The notes beneath the pieces were generated by a model, which worked only from the letters and a program-made list of their open reading frames with translations, made no database searches and was not told the DNA's origin. From assembly GCF_000518725.1 (NCBI RefSeq), contig NZ_KI912486.1, forward strand, positions 223,279 through 287,278: a stretch of 64,000 nt of DNA. The letters run 5' to 3'. Origin of the DNA: Mesoplasma seiffertii ATCC 49495. GTDB lineage: Bacteria; Bacillota_I; Bacilli_A; Mycoplasmatales; Mycoplasmataceae. Position numbers and translations under genes: made by a program. This document shows positions 1 through 12,543 of the stretch, piece by piece. The first letter of the stretch is position 1, and each line of letters starts with the position of its first letter.

Positions 1-1
1 T

Positions 2-760
2 ATTCTTCTTAGTGTAATTATTTTTCAAGACTTTATTAAAACTTTAATTAATATTGAGTCAATAACTTATAAGGCTGAAGACGGAACAGATATTAAAACT
101 TGAGGCTATCTTCGTGATGGGGTTATGTATTATGATCGTGCCGGATTTATTTTCTATTACTTTGGGTTTTTCACAATTCAAACTAACATCATGATTGCCG
201 TATGATTTTTCGTAATGGCGTTCTTTAACACTAAAGTAGGAAAAATTAAGTTAATTTCATCAACTTGTTCAGTGGCAATCGCAACATATATTGCAGTAAC
301 AATGTTGATTTACAACTTGATGTTACTACCAGTTCATGTTCCCAAAGATGGATATGACTGATTTAGACAACTATCATTACACTTGATTGCACCTTTAGTA
401 ATGATTTGTTACACATTATTTGAATTAAAAACAGATGGTGTAATTTCGGTCAAAGAATTTGCAAAAAAATACTTATGAAAACTTTACATTTATCCAATTG
501 CTTACTTAATTGTTAATTTAATTAGGGGAGAAGTTCGTAGAGCTGGTGGATGACCAAGATTTACTTCATATCCGTATTTCTTTTTAGAAATTCATGAAAA
601 AGAAGCAATTAAAGGCGTTCCAATTCCTGGAGCTGTATGATTGTTAATTGCGGCAGTTTTAATTATTGTTATTATTGCTGGATTATCATTAGGATTTACT
701 AAAATCTTGAATAACCGTCATTTAAAAGCAACAACTAATGTTATTGTTGAAACAAACTAA
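2..760 (+). CDS. Pr6Pr-type multi-pass membrane protein (5' end outside window)
   Basis: The open frame enters from the left edge and stops at TAA 758-760 with UGA read as Trp. It shows about six hydrophobic segments. The motif FTIQTNIMIAVW, the stretch LPVHVPKDGYDW and the PYFFLEIHE region resemble the Pr6Pr (FAR-17a/AIG1-like) membrane family seen in many mollicutes and Gram-positive bacteria. The biochemical role of that family in bacteria is not known. The C terminus (ILNNRHLKATTNV) is basic and polar, so probably cytoplasmic. The gene ends at a strong terminator shared with the convergent exonuclease gene. The start codon is not in the window, so length cannot be compared. Confidence 0.6.
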
Positions 761-791
761 AAAAAAGACATCTAAGCAGATGTCTTTTTAT
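761..791. terminator. Bidirectional rho-independent terminator
   Basis: Stem AGACATCT/AGATGTCT with a 4-base loop, flanked by an A run on the left and a T run on the right, so it can end transcription from both converging genes. The stop codon of the minus-strand exonuclease (772-774) lies inside the hairpin. Confidence 0.85.
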
Positions 792-1752
792 TTCCACAAA
801 TTTTATTCATCGTAGCGTCAGCACATTTTTGTTCTGAGCGATCATAACCATTAGCTTTAATATTTTCAATGTTTTTAACAACATTACCTGTGAAAGCTCA
901 CATTTTTTGTTCTTTTAAAAATTTTAAATAAGCATATCAATTAATGCGCAATTTACGGAAATCAATTCTTCCCAACTGAACATTATTTTGAATGGTTGCG
1001 ATCTTTTTATTTAATAAAACTTGTTCTTTTGAACTAACTAATTTACTACAAATTCCTGGAGGAATCTGATCGATATTGGCATAAATATTTTCAACAGTGC
1101 CAAATTTTTCTAATAAATCAGTTGCTTGTTTATAGTGCAAACATTTAATTCCTTTGATGTTGTCTGAAGAGTCACCCATCATTGCTTTAATATCAGGAAC
1201 TTGTTTTGGAGAACACCCAAACTTTTCGTAAACTTCAGAAAGTTCTACAAAAGTTGGTTTTTCTTTTTTGCTGACGTTAGTAATAATTTTTACGTCGTCA
1301 CTTACTAATTGAAAGGTATCTTTATCATTAGACAAAATGTGAACGTTATATCCTAACTTACAAGCAATTTTTGAAATAGTTCCCATAACATCATCACCTT
1401 CATAACGAGGTTTTTCATATCAGGGAATATTTGCTGACGTTAAGAATTGTCTAATAATTTGCATTTGAGGAATTAATTCCTCAGGCGTTTCTTTTCGTTT
1501 TGCTTTGTATTCAGGGTATAAGTCTCTTCTTCAACATCCTTGACCAACATCAAAGGTAACAATAATTGTATGATAAATATTCATATCAATTAGCTCATTA
1601 ATTTTTGCTACAAAAGTGTAAATGGCGTTAATCATAACTCCATCACGATTTACAGCAACTGTTTTTCTTTTTAATGATCCATAGTAACCCTTGTGTAATA
1701 AATGATAACCGTCAATAATAAGTATTGTCTGTTTTTCATTTTTAGTATTCAT
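772..1752 (-). CDS. 5'-3' exonuclease (PolA exonuclease-domain family)
   Basis: Complete 326-residue protein read through UGA codons; stop TAG at 772-774. It begins with IDGYHLLHKGYYG, the metal-site start of the PIN-like 5' nuclease fold. It continues with YEGDDVMGTISK, the LSNDKDTFQLV motif and MMGDSSDNIKGIKC, the acidic clusters and helix-hairpin-helix entry of PolA-type exonucleases and FEN enzymes. No polymerase domain follows. Free-standing copies of this nuclease are known in Gram-positive bacteria and are thought to remove RNA primers or flaps. AAGGA lies upstream of the ATG. It sits 51 bases downstream of the YigZ-like gene on the same strand and is probably cotranscribed. Confidence 0.88.
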
Positions 1753-1803
1753 TGTTATTTCAATTCCTTACTAATAAATAATACCATATTCAAAATAAGG
1801 TTT

Positions 1804-2397
1804 TTAATGCTTTTCAAGATATATTTCTTCTTGATAGTAATTTGTAATTGGGACTTGCAAAGATTTGAAAATATCGGGAGTTGAACAAGTTAAAGTGTAA
1901 GTTGGGTCGGGGTTATATTGACGTAAATCGATATTTAAATTGTGTTGACGCAAAAAAGCGTCAATTTTTTTAGTATTAGCAATCGCAAAACTAAAGCTAA
2001 GACGATAAGTTTTTTCAAGAGTTATCAAATCTAGAGTATTTAACAATTCACTAGCACTTGTTGTATAAGCACGAGTTAACGGACCAGCTCCAAGTTTAAT
2101 ACCTCCAAAATGGCGGATTACTAAAACCACAATATTTGTCAATTGCATTTTTTCGATGACATTAAAAATTGGTTTTCCAGCAGTTCCTGTGGGTTCACCA
2201 TCGTCATTAAAACCACCTTGTTGTTGAGTTACCCCAATTTTGTAGGCGTAACAATTGTGACGAGCATCAGGATCAGAGTATTTTTCAAGAAAATCTGCCA
2301 GTTCAGTTTTCGAATTAATTTGGGTTGCGATTGTAATAAACTTTGACTTTTTAATCTCAAATGAGTTTTGGAAAAGATTTTTAGAAATTGTTTTCAA
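1804..2397 (-). CDS. yigZ: YigZ/IMPACT family protein
   Basis: 197-residue protein with the family hallmark NDDGEPTGTAGKPI in the middle, preceded by ARHNCYAYKIG and followed by VIRHFGGIKLGAGPLTRAY. Bacterial YigZ and eukaryotic IMPACT share this fold; the eukaryotic members regulate translation through GCN1, but the bacterial function is unsettled. The C-terminal ferredoxin-like half is also present. The start is TTG (2395-2397), six bases after AAGGAG, which supports it over internal ATGs. It is divergent from secA and heads a two-gene unit with the exonuclease. Confidence 0.88.
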   Translation of the reverse strand: MKTISKNLFQNSFEIKKSKFITIATQINSKTELADFLEKYSDPDARHNCYAYKIGVTQQQGGFNDDGEPTGTAGKPIFNVIEKMQLTNIVVLVIRHFGGIKLGAGPLTRAYTTSASELLNTLDLITLEKTYRLSFSFAIANTKKIDAFLRQHNLNIDLRQYNPDPTYTLTCSTPDIFKSLQVPITNYYQEEIYLEKH

Positions 2398-2437
2398 GGC
2401 GAACTCCTTTTCTTTTTAAAATTACTTATAAAATTAG

Positions 2438-2469
2438 TATAATTATATTATGTATTTTAACAAGGAGGG
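2438..2469 (+). promoter_or_regulatory. secA promoter -10 box and Shine-Dalgarno
   Basis: A perfect TATAAT is at 2438-2443 and AAGGAGGG at 2462-2469, seven bases before the secA ATG. No clear -35 box is visible. The short space to the divergent yigZ start means both promoters share about 80 bases. Confidence 0.6.
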
Positions 2470-2476
2470 TAATTAG

Positions 2477-5311
2477 ATGGCTTCAGATAAAAAGTTAATA
2501 AAGTATTATGGAAAAATAGCTGATGAAATTATTAAATTAGAACCAAAATATGCGCAATTAAAAGACGAAGATTTTAAAGCTATGACTGCCGAATTTAAAC
2601 AAAGATTAGCCGATGGAGAAGATTTAGATGATATCTTAGTTGAAGCTTATGCTGTTGCTCGTGAAGCAGCGTTTAGAGTTTTAGGATTGAAAGCATATCG
2701 TGTTCAATTAATAGGGGCAATTATCTTGAACGTTGGAGATATTGCTGAAATGAGAACCGGAGAAGGAAAAACCCTAACAGGGTTATTTCCAGCATATTTA
2801 AATTCATTAACTGGTAAGGGTGTTCACATTGTTACAGTTAATGAGTACTTATCACGACGAGATTCTGAAATTAACGGAAAAGTTTATGATCTTTTGGGTG
2901 TATCTGTGGGACTGAACTCTTCAGAGATTCACAAAGGGGCAAAACGTGAAGCATATTCAAAAGATATTACCTATACAACAAACTCAGAATTAGGGTTTGA
3001 TTATTTGAAAGATAATATGGTAATGGATTACGCACAAAAAGTTCAACGTGGATTAAACTATGCAATTATTGATGAGGCCGATTCAATTTTGATCGATGAA
3101 TCAAGAACACCATTAATTATTTCTGGGGGTACTTCATCAAGAGTTAACCTATATAAACATGCTGATGCTTTTGCAAGAACTTTAAAAAGTCCCGAAGATG
3201 TTGATATTGACTTGGAATCTAAGCAAGTTTATTTAAACGAATCAGGAATGAAAAAAGCTAAAGAATATTTCACTTTGGAAAACTTATTTGCTTTGGAAAA
3301 CACTGAGATATTCCACTTAATTATGAATGCATTAAAAGCTCACTTCACTTTTAAAGAAGGAGTCGAATATACTATTCGCGATAATGAAATCGTTTTAATT
3401 GATCAGTTTACTGGTCGAATTATGGATGGACGTGCTTATTCAGATGGTTTACAACAAGCCCTTCAAGCTAAAGAAGGTGTGGAAATTGAAGAAGAAACTA
3501 TCACAATGGCGACAATTACTTACCAAAACTTTTATCGTCTATATTCTAAAATTGCTGGAATGACAGGAACAGCTAAAACTGAAGAAGAAGAATTTATTAA
3601 AATTTACAATACTCGAGTTGTTGTTACTCCAACTAATAAACCAATTATTCGTAGAGATGAACCAGATTATACTTTCGGAACAAAAAATGCTGCGCTTAAA
3701 AAGTTAATTGCCGATGCTAAAGAAATTCACGAAAAAGGTAATCCAATTTTGATTGGAACAACATCAGTTGAATCATCAGAACAAATTGCTCGTTATTTAG
3801 AAAAAGCTAAACTAAAATTTGAGATGATTAATGCCAAAAATCACCACCGTGAAGCTGATATTATTGCAATGGCTGGTCAAAAAGGAGCAATCACATTAGC
3901 AACTAACATGGCTGGGCGTGGAACTGATATTAAACTAACTGAAGAAGTTAAACAACTTGGAGGACTAGTTGTTTTTGGGGTTGAACGAAATGAAGCTCGT
4001 CGTATTGATAATCAGCTTCGTGGTCGTGCTGGTCGTCAAGGAGACCCAGGGATGTCACGTTACTATATTTCAATGGATGATGAATTGATGATTCGATTTT
4101 CATCACCAAAAATGCGTGCTAACTTTGCAAAACTTGGAGATGAACATATTAAATCAAGATTCTTTACAAGAGCCGTTACTAATGCGCAGAAGAAACTTGA
4201 AGGAATGAACTTCGATCAACGTAAAAACGTTTTAGATTATGACAATATTTTAGCCCAACAACGTGAAGCGATGTATGCACAAAGAGATGATATTTTACAA
4301 GCTGAAAGCTTAAAAGTGGTTCTAAAAAAATTCCAGATTACTGTAGCCTATGATTTAATTGAAAAATTTAATATTTTAGTTCATGGGGAAAGAACAATTG
4401 ATGCTAAAAAATTATTTAAAGCGTTAGATGGAAAACTAGTTGCACATAATAAGTTTAAAGAGACTGATTTCTTTAACAAAGAAAAAATGGATTTAGCTGA
4501 AGAAATCGCTCAAGCAATGATGGAGTTTTATTCAATTCGAATTGCTGATGTTCCTGAAAACGTGATTGTTGATATGGAACGACGTACGATTTTAGAATCA
4601 TTTGATCGTTATTGAACAAAACATATTGATTTATCATCAAAACTAAAATCAGGAATTTATTTACAACAGTATGCTCAAAATAACCCGTTAGCGGAATATG
4701 TTGAACAAGCAACAACATTATTTAATAAAATGAAGATTAATATTGCTTCAGAAGTAGTTAATAAATTATCTAATGTAGTGTTGAAAGCTGTAGATGCTGA
4801 AGAAACAACACCACAACCAATTGAAATTACCGATAATGATATTGAAGCAATATTTGCAGAAACTGGGTTAGATAAAACAATGGTTAATAACGAAGCAATT
4901 AACAAACGTTTTGATGAGTTAGAAGCAGAAAATGAAGGAAATATTCAAGTTTTACGAAAATTAAAAATACAAAGAGATATAATGTTAGGGTTAGTTATTG
5001 AAATTGAAAAACGATTTGGCAATAATCAACCACAACAGATTGAAATTGAAATGGAAGCAATTGAAGCAATGCTTAAAATTTTTGGTATTACTAATCCTGA
5101 AGACATGAAGGTCGAAATTATCGAAGAAAAGTATCAGCAATTATTAAAAGAAGCTGAAACTGAAGAAGAACACCAACTTCAATTAAAAATGGCTAAAGAA
5201 ATTCTAAGTGATTTCATATTAAAAAATGAATTATTCAAAATTAAAAAACCCAAAGCGGTTGACGAAAATGATGATGGATTAACTAAAGTAACAAAAACAA
5301 GAATGGGTTAA
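2477..5311 (+). CDS. secA: Protein translocase ATPase SecA
   Basis: 944-residue motor that pushes preproteins through SecYEG. Visible motifs are Walker A EMRTGEGKT, the helicase DEAD-like VIDEADSILIDESRTPLI, TMATITYQNFYR, GMTGTAKTEEEEF in the crosslinking region, and motif VI QLRGRAGRQGDPG. One UGA (4613-4615) follows the canonical core; reading through it gives WTKHID..., the helical wing. The tail from about residue 750 is long, acidic and helical, and lacks the usual C-terminal zinc motif (no CxCxSG). This makes the protein about 100 residues longer than the usual 840 or so. It partners with SecG encoded at 18.6 kb. A clear terminator follows. Confidence 0.97.
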
Positions 5312-5313
5312 GC

Positions 5314-5340
5314 AAAAACTAGATGATCTCTAGTTTTTTT
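5314..5340 (+). terminator. Rho-independent terminator of secA
   Basis: Ten-base-pair stem AAAAACTAGA/TCTAGTTTTT with a 5-base loop and a T run. Confidence 0.85.
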
Positions 5341-5375
5341 GCTCTATAAAAGGAGAGCTAGGAGAGAATAAGTAA

Positions 5376-7373
5376 ATGGAATTTAAAAAAGATAACCGAT
5401 TTAAATTAGTATCAAAATACCAACCTGCAGGAGATCAACCAAAGGCGATTGCTCAACTATTGGAAGGAATCGCTAAAGGAAAAAAAGATCAAGTATTATT
5501 GGGAGCAACTGGGACAGGTAAAACATTTACAATGGCCAATATTATTGCTAACCAAAATCGTCAGACTTTAGTTCTTGCACATAACAAAACTTTGGCAATG
5601 CAAATTTACTATGAGCTGAAGGAATTCTTTCCCGAAAATCGAGTAGAATACTTTGTTTCAAACTTTGACTTTTTCCAACCAGAAGCTTATTTACCATCTA
5701 AGGATTTATATATTGACAAAGATGCTCGTCAAAATATCGAACTTGATATGATGCGTTTAAGTGCAATGAATGCTTTAATGACAAGAAATGACACAATTGT
5801 CGTAGCATCAGTCGCTTCAATTTATGCGGCTCAAGACCCTGGTGTTTATAGTAAGTCATTTTTTGAATTAAATGTCGGTCAAAAGTTATCAAAAAAAGAG
5901 CTTTTAATGTTTTTTGTTAAAACTGGTTATACTAGAAATGATATTGAAAACGCTCCAGGGACATTTAGTGTTAAAGGAGATGTTATTAAGATTGTTCCTG
6001 GGTGAACTGCAAATATTATGTTTCGAATTTCAATGTTTGGTGAAGAGATTGAAATGATTGATGTTTTAGATACTTTAACAGGTAGTTATATTGATCGCAC
6101 GAGAACAATCACAGTTTTCCCTGCTCAAGCATATGTAACCCCAGAAGATAAACTAAAACAAGCATGTGAAAATATTCGTCAAGAAATGGTTCAACGAGTT
6201 AACGAATTTACTGAACAAGGACTATTACTAGAAGCTCAAAGACTTGAACAACGAACTAAATATGATTTAGAATCGTTAGAGGAATTTGGATTTTGTAGTG
6301 GAATTGAAAACTATTCAGCGCAATTGGATTTCAGAGAAAAGGGTCAAACTCCGTATACCTTACTAAATTACTTCCAAAATGACTTTTTAACAATTATTGA
6401 TGAGTCACATATGATGATTCCTCAAGTTAGAGGAATGTATAATACTGATCGTTCAAGAAAAGAAACTTTAGTAAAATATGGTTTTAGATTACCATCAGCG
6501 TTAGATAATCGTCCGTTAAATTTTGAAGAGTTTACTAGTCTTTTAAATACAACGATTTATACATCAGCAACTCCAGGAGAATATGAAACATTGTTAACAA
6601 ACGGTGAAGTTGTTGAACAAATTATTCGTCCAACAGGACTGTTAGACCCAATTATTGAAGTTAAACCATCTCAAGGACAAATTGAAGATATTATTGAACA
6701 AATTACGCTTCGTAAACAACGTAACGAGCGAGTTTTCATTACAACATTGACAATTAGAATGAGTGAAGATTTGACGTCATACTTACAAGAACGAGGAATT
6801 AAAGTCGCATACTTACACTCTGAATTAAAAACTTTAGAACGTAGTGAAATTTTAAATGATTTACGTAAGGGAGTTTATGATGCTGTGGTTGGAGTTAACT
6901 TACTTCGTGAAGGTTTGGACTTACCAGAAGTAAGTTTAGTATGTATTTTAGATGCAGACAAACAAGGGTTTTTAAGAAATACTCGTTCATTGATTCAAAC
7001 CACTGGACGTGCAGCCCGTAATGCTAATGGGCTGGTCATTTTCTATGCTGATACCATTAGTAAAGCAATGCAAGAAACAATGGATGAAACATCTCGAAGA
7101 CGTGAAATTCAACATCAATATAACTTGAAACATAACATAACACCAAAAACAATTATTAAGTCAATTGGTGAAACAATGTTGACTGAAAAAGCGCGTCAGA
7201 ATATTAATGAACTGAATAAAGTAAAAGGAACAAAAAACAAAAAACTGGCAATTCAAAAAGTAATTGACGGTTTAAGAAAAGAAATGTTGCAAGCAGCAAA
7301 AGATTTAGATTTTGAAACTGCTGCGACACTTCGAGATACAATTATTGAATTAGAAGGGCAAAAGAATTCATAG
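5376..7373 (+). CDS. uvrB: Excinuclease ABC subunit B
   Basis: 665-residue DNA damage-verification helicase of nucleotide excision repair. It carries Walker [16 protein letters not shown] near residue 45, the beta-hairpin region around [16 protein letters not shown], the motif TIIDESHMM, the helicase end [12 protein letters not shown] and the C-terminal UVR motif [12 protein letters not shown] that binds UvrC. The UGA at 6003-6005 encodes Trp in the conserved sequence [19 protein letters not shown] lies 9 bases before the ATG. uvrA follows after 10 bases, so the two form an operon. No uvrC is in the window. Confidence 0.97.
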
Positions 7374-7383
7374 GTAATAAAAA

Positions 7384-10221
7384 ATGGCTTTAGATAAAAT
7401 TATAGTAAAAGGAGCTCGAGAAAATAACTTAAAAAATGTTGATCTTGAGATCCCTAAAGAAAAATTAATTGTTTTTACAGGTTTGTCAGGTTCAGGAAAA
7501 TCATCATTAGCGTTTTCAACAATTTATGCTGAAGGACGCCGCCGATATATTGAATCATTATCAGCTTATGCACGTCAATTTTTAGGGGGAAATGAAAAAC
7601 CCGATGTTGATTCAATTGAAGGACTTAGTCCAGCAATTTCAATTGATCAAAAAACAACATCACATAACCCACGTTCAACTGTAGGAACAGTTACCGAAAT
7701 TTATGATTACTTGCGTTTATTATACGCAAGAGTTGGAACACCATTTTGTATTAATGGGCATGGAGTTATTAATGCAAGTTCGATTAAGGAAATTGTTTTA
7801 AATGTAGCCAAAGACACTGATAAAGGTGAACAAGTCTATGTGTTAGCACCAGTTGTCAGAGACAAAAAAGGATCTCATAAAGATTTACTAGAGAAACTTC
7901 GTGCTGAAGGATTTATTCGTGTTAAAGTTGACGGACAAGTTCGCATGTTAGACGAAGAATTTGAGTTAGAAAAAAATACTCGTCACAATATTGATATTGT
8001 TGTTGACCGTTTGATCTATCAGGCAAATGATGAAATTAACTCAAGAATTTATTCAGCAATTGAAGTAAGTTTAAAATACTCAGATGGGTTAATTAAAATA
8101 TTCTACCCAGAAACTGAAGGTAAAGAAGAAAAACTTTATTCAACATCATATTCATGTAGTGTTTGTGGATTTACAATTCCCGAAATGGAACCAAGATTAT
8201 TTTCATTTAATGCCCCATTAGGTGCTTGTGAAGAGTGTTCAGGACTAGGAGTTAGTTTAGAAGCAGACCCACATTTATTGGCTCCCGATAAAGAAAAAAG
8301 CATTAATCAGGGAGGAATCACTTATTTTAAAAATTTAGTTGGTTCAGATAACTTGGAATGACAAAAATTCCGTACTTTATGTGACTACTACTATATTGAT
8401 TTAGATTTACCAATTAAAGATTTGAGTAAACAACAAATGAATTACATTATGTGAGGATCAGATGAAGAAATTGAAACTAAGTTACTTAGTTCAAATGGTC
8501 GTCGCTATGAATCATATGAATATATTGAAGGAGTTGCGTCATTAATTCAACGTCGCTATTTTGAAACTAAATCAGAGGATTTACGTAAGTGATACGCTAA
8601 ATTCATGAGTTCAAAAAAATGTAAAGAATGTAATGGAGCACGTTTAAATAAAACAGCCTTGTCAATTAAAATTAATGGTGTTTCAATTTTTGAATTTACT
8701 GAAAAGTCAATTCAAGAAGAACTTGATTTACTATTAAATATTTCGTTATCAGAAAACCAAGCAAAAATTGCTAATTTAGTATTAAAAGAAATTGTTTCAA
8801 GAACTAGCTTTTTATATGAAGTTGGATTAGGATACTTAAATCTATCACGTTCAGCAACAACACTTTCAGGGGGAGAAGCTCAACGAATTCGTTTAGCAAA
8901 ACAAATCGGATCACAATTAACAGGAATTTTATATGTTCTTGATGAACCATCAATTGGACTGCACCAACGTGATAATGATAAATTGATTGCAACTTTAAAA
9001 CACTTACGTGATTTAGGAAACACTTTAATTGTAGTTGAACACGATGAAGATACAATGAAAGCGTCTGATTGAATCGTTGATGTTGGACCAAGAGCTGGAG
9101 AACACGGGGGAGAAATCGTTTTCAGTGGAACTTATGAAGAAATTTTAAAGTCTGATAGTTTAACAGGAAAATATTTATCAGGAGCTGAAAAAATTGCCGT
9201 TCCCACAAAGCGTCGTGGAGGTAATGGCAAAAAACTAGAAATTCATGGAGCAACTGAAAACAACTTAAAAAATGTTAGCGTATCAGTGCCACTAAATAAA
9301 TTTGTGACAATTACAGGAGTTTCTGGTTCAGGAAAATCTACTTTATTAGAAGATATTATTTATAAAGGAATTATGCAAAAGCTTTCAAAAGAAGCAGTTG
9401 TAGCGGGAGAATTTAAAGAAATTAAAGGAATTGAAAATGTTGATAAAGTTATCTACATTTCTCAAGAACCAATTGGAAGAACTCCACGTTCAAACCCAGC
9501 AACATATACAACTGTGTTTGATGACATTCGTGATTTATTTACTAATCTTCCTGAAGCAAAAGTTCGAGGATACAAAAAAGGACGTTTTTCATTTAACGTT
9601 CCTGGGGGACGTTGTGAAAATTGTCAAGGTGATGGAATTATTACAATTTCAATGCAATTTATGCCAAGTGTTGAAGTTAAATGTGAAATTTGTGAAGGAC
9701 AACGTTATAATGATGAAACTTTACAAGTTAAATTTAAAAACAAAAATATTTCTGATGTGTTAAATATGACAGTTGAAGAAGCAACAAAATTCTTTGAAAA
9801 TATTCCTCAAATTAAAACAAAGTTAGACACAATTGTCGAAGTTGGATTAGGATATATTCGTTTAGGACAAAGTGCCACTACATTATCAGGTGGAGAATCA
9901 CAAAGAATTAAGCTATCAACATATCTATTAAAAAAAGCTACTGGAAAAACAATTTTCTTATTAGATGAACCAACAACTGGGTTACATAATGATGATGTAA
10001 AACGTTTAATTGCTGTATTAGATCGTTTGGTTGATTTAGGAAATACAGTTATTGCAATTGAACATAATTTGGACTTTATTAAGGTTTCTGATTACATTAT
10101 TGACTTAGGACCTGAAGGTGGAAGCGGTGGAGGAATGATCGTCGCTACAGGAACTCCAGAACAAGTAGCCACTAATGAAATTTCTTATACTGCTAAATAT
10201 TTAAGAGAGTATTTAAAATAA
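7384..10221 (+). CDS. uvrA: Excinuclease ABC subunit A
   Basis: 945-residue damage-sensing ATPase that loads UvrB. It has two ABC ATPase halves: Walker [15 protein letters not shown] near the start and [15 protein letters not shown] in the second half, and two signature motifs, [14 protein letters not shown] and [14 protein letters not shown]. Zinc ligands are in the CxxC sites CSVCG...CEECSG, CKECNG and CENCQG...CEICEG. Length is normal for the family. The frame crosses several UGA codons. Its TAA overlaps the ATG of folC by one base. Confidence 0.97.
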
Positions 10222-11330
10222 TGATTTCAGTCGATAAAGACTTTATTCCGATTAAACCGAGATTTGCAAACGAATATAATTTAATTAAAGTTTTAGCAAA
10301 ATTGGGAAATCCTCAAAAACGTTTACCTACAATTAATGTTGTTGGAACAAATGGAAAAGGTTCAACTTCTTATTATTTATCTAAAGGATTGTTAACAAAA
10401 TATCAAAAAGTTGGTCTATTTATTGGACCGGCATTTTTGTGACAAAATGAACGAATTCAAATTAATAATGAATATATTAGTGATCAAAATTTAGAAAAAT
10501 ATTTAAATCAAATTTCTGCAGACATCGAAGAGTATAGTTTGACATTTTTTGAAATTTGAACTTTAATAGCAATTTTATATTTTGCTGATCAAAACGTTGA
10601 CATTGTAGTTATGGAAGCGGGCATTGGTGGGAAAAATGACTGTACTAATTTAATGACTAATCAAATTTTGACAGTTTTAACATCAGTATCTTTTGATCAT
10701 ATGGAGCTTTTGGGAACTTCAATTGAAGCAATATTAGAACAAAAAATTAATATTGCTAAGCCGGGTACAAAACTAGTAGTTAGTGATGATAATAAAAAGT
10801 ATCAGTCTGTAATTGAGAAGATAATTGCTGATAAAAATGTAGAAATCATTTATGCCGATTTGTTGCCTGATAAAGTTCTTTATCAACAAGGTAACAAGGG
10901 TTTAGCACAAAAAACATTAGAAATAATTGGAATTACAAAGTGTAATATCAGTGAGTTAAATCCACCATTAGGGCGCTTCACAAAAATTGTGCGAAAAAAT
11001 CAAACAATCATTTTAGATGGAGCTCATAATGTTGATGGAATTAACCAATTAATTAAAACAGTAAAGGCAGAAAAAGAACCTTATATTGTATTGTATGCAT
11101 CAATTGCATCTAAGGATTATCAAGCGAATCTTAGTCAATTAACAAGTAATTTTGAAAATGTTTATCTTACTAGTTTTGATCATTTTAAGGCTTGAAATTT
11201 ATCAGAAATTGATTATCCGAATAAGATCATATCTTGAAAAGAATTTTTAGAAACCCATCAAGATGATAATATTTTAGTATGTGGAAGCTTATATTTTATA
11301 CCGCAAGTTTATGAATACTTAAATAAGTAA
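10221..11330 (+). CDS. folC: Folylpolyglutamate synthase (FolC/Mur ligase family)
   Basis: 369-residue enzyme that adds glutamate to folates, retaining them in the cell. The ATP loop VVGTNGKGSTS is near residue 40, followed by EIWTLIAILYFADQNVDIVVMEAGIGGKNDCTN and the DGAHNVDGI motif of the Mur ligase C-terminal domain. It is somewhat shorter than the 420-430 residues usual for bacterial FolC. The start ATG overlaps the uvrA stop (TAATG), indicating translational coupling. An ECF S-component follows after 21 bases, which fits folate uptake and trapping. Confidence 0.9.
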
Positions 11331-11351
11331 AAGGGTTAGGAGGGTAAAACG

Positions 11352-12107
11352 ATGTTAATGCTATATACGACAATTGGAGCAGCAATTGGAATTATTCTGC
11401 TATTTGCAATTAGCTTTGCAATGGAAAAGTTTAGCTGACGTCGTTTTACCGTCAAAAATATTGCGATATTAGGGGTTTTAGTAGCTTTAAGTGTAACTTT
11501 AACTAATGTTATTGGCTATACAGTGATTTTTGGGATGAAAATAATGTTAGGAAATTTTGTAGTCTTCTTAACAGGAATGGTATTTGGACCGTTAGCAGGA
11601 GTTGTTACTGGTTTGGCTTCTGATACTGTGGGAGCCTTTATTCACTTGGGTGGAGTTTTTCATTTAGGTTTTATGTTCATTAAGATTTTAATAGGCTTTG
11701 TAGGGTCATTAGTATTTGCTTTTAAAAGCAATCGTTATTGAGTTGTTAAAATGGTTGTAGCTTATGTTTTATTCATTTTAGTACACTTATTTTTCTTAAC
11801 TCCATTATTTACATGAGCTTTATATGGAACCTCTTTTGCTCAAGTAAACTTTATTAAAAAGGCAATTTTGGCACCATTTCAAATGGTTGTTTATCCATTT
11901 TTGACTTATAGCTGCTTTAATGTACTATGAGTTTTATTGCGAAAAGATGTCGGAACATCTCGAGCAGTTTGAGTCGGGCGGCACGGAACTTTGAATTTGG
12001 TTGTTAAACCTAGAAAAACTGAATATCAAAAATTGATTGAATCTAAGGCTGTCAAACCACGAAAAAGGGTCTTTAATCGTCAAAAAAGCATAAAAAAAGA
12101 TGCCTAA
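11352..12107 (+). CDS. ECF transporter S-component, probably for folate
   Basis: 251 residues with about six membrane segments. The stretch GNFVVFLTGMVFGPLAGVVTGLASDTVGAF is typical of S-components of the FolT group, which bind the vitamin and dock onto the shared EcfAAT module. No ATPase or EcfT is encoded nearby, as expected for a group II ECF system. The 3' tail is basic (KPRKRVFNRQKSIKKDA). Location directly after folC is the reason for the folate suggestion; substrate is inference. AGGAGGGT precedes the ATG. The stop codon lies in the loop of the terminator. Confidence 0.8.
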
Positions 12108-12120
12108 GGCATCTTTTTTA
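12092..12120 (+). terminator. Rho-independent terminator with stop codon in the loop
   Basis: Stem AAAAAGATGCC/GGCATCTTTTT with the three-base loop TAA, which is the stop codon of the ECF S-component. Confidence 0.85.
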
Positions 12121-12202
12121 GCATTATGTTTATCTAATTTCAATTTAACTTAATAATATCAATTTGGCATTATTTAAGGATTTAAAACGAAAATGATAAT
12201 AA

Positions 12203-12439
12203 CTATTTAGCTCTTTTGATTGATAATTTAACTTGTTTTTTATCGTTGTTGATTTCTAAGATCATTGCATCAACTTCTTCACCTGATGTTACGAATTCTT
12301 TTGCGTCTCTTACGAATTGATCAGCGATTTCACTAATGTGGATTAGCCCTTTGTATTGTTCACCGTTGATATCAACAGTACAAAATGCTCCAAAATCAAC
12401 GATATCAGTGATAGTTGCTTTTACGATTGTATTTTCCAT
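12203..12439 (-). CDS. S1-domain RNA-binding protein
   Basis: 78-residue protein made of one S1 (OB-fold) domain: VKATITDIVDFGAFCTVD, then YKGLIHISEIAD, then VKLSIKRAK. Small S1 proteins such as Bacillus YugI/GSP13 associate with ribosomes; the role here is inferred from that. The start is ATG at 12437-12439 after AAGGGGG on the minus strand. It is divergent from hprK with about 100 bases of shared upstream DNA. Confidence 0.85.
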   Translation of the reverse strand: MENTIVKATITDIVDFGAFCTVDINGEQYKGLIHISEIADQFVRDAKEFVTSGEEVDAMILEINNDKKQVKLSIKRAK

Positions 12440-12543
12440 TTTAAAGTCCCCCTTAGAAAATAGTATATGTTATAAACTTCAAATATCAATATCAAACCAT
12501 AATTATAGTAAAATATGTTTATAAAAACATTTGGAGGTTTTGC

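Noticed and set aside
5376..10221. Apparent frameshifts or pseudogenes in uvrB, uvrA and many others
   Set aside because: All breaks are UGA codons at places where the family has Trp. With the mycoplasma code the frames are intact.
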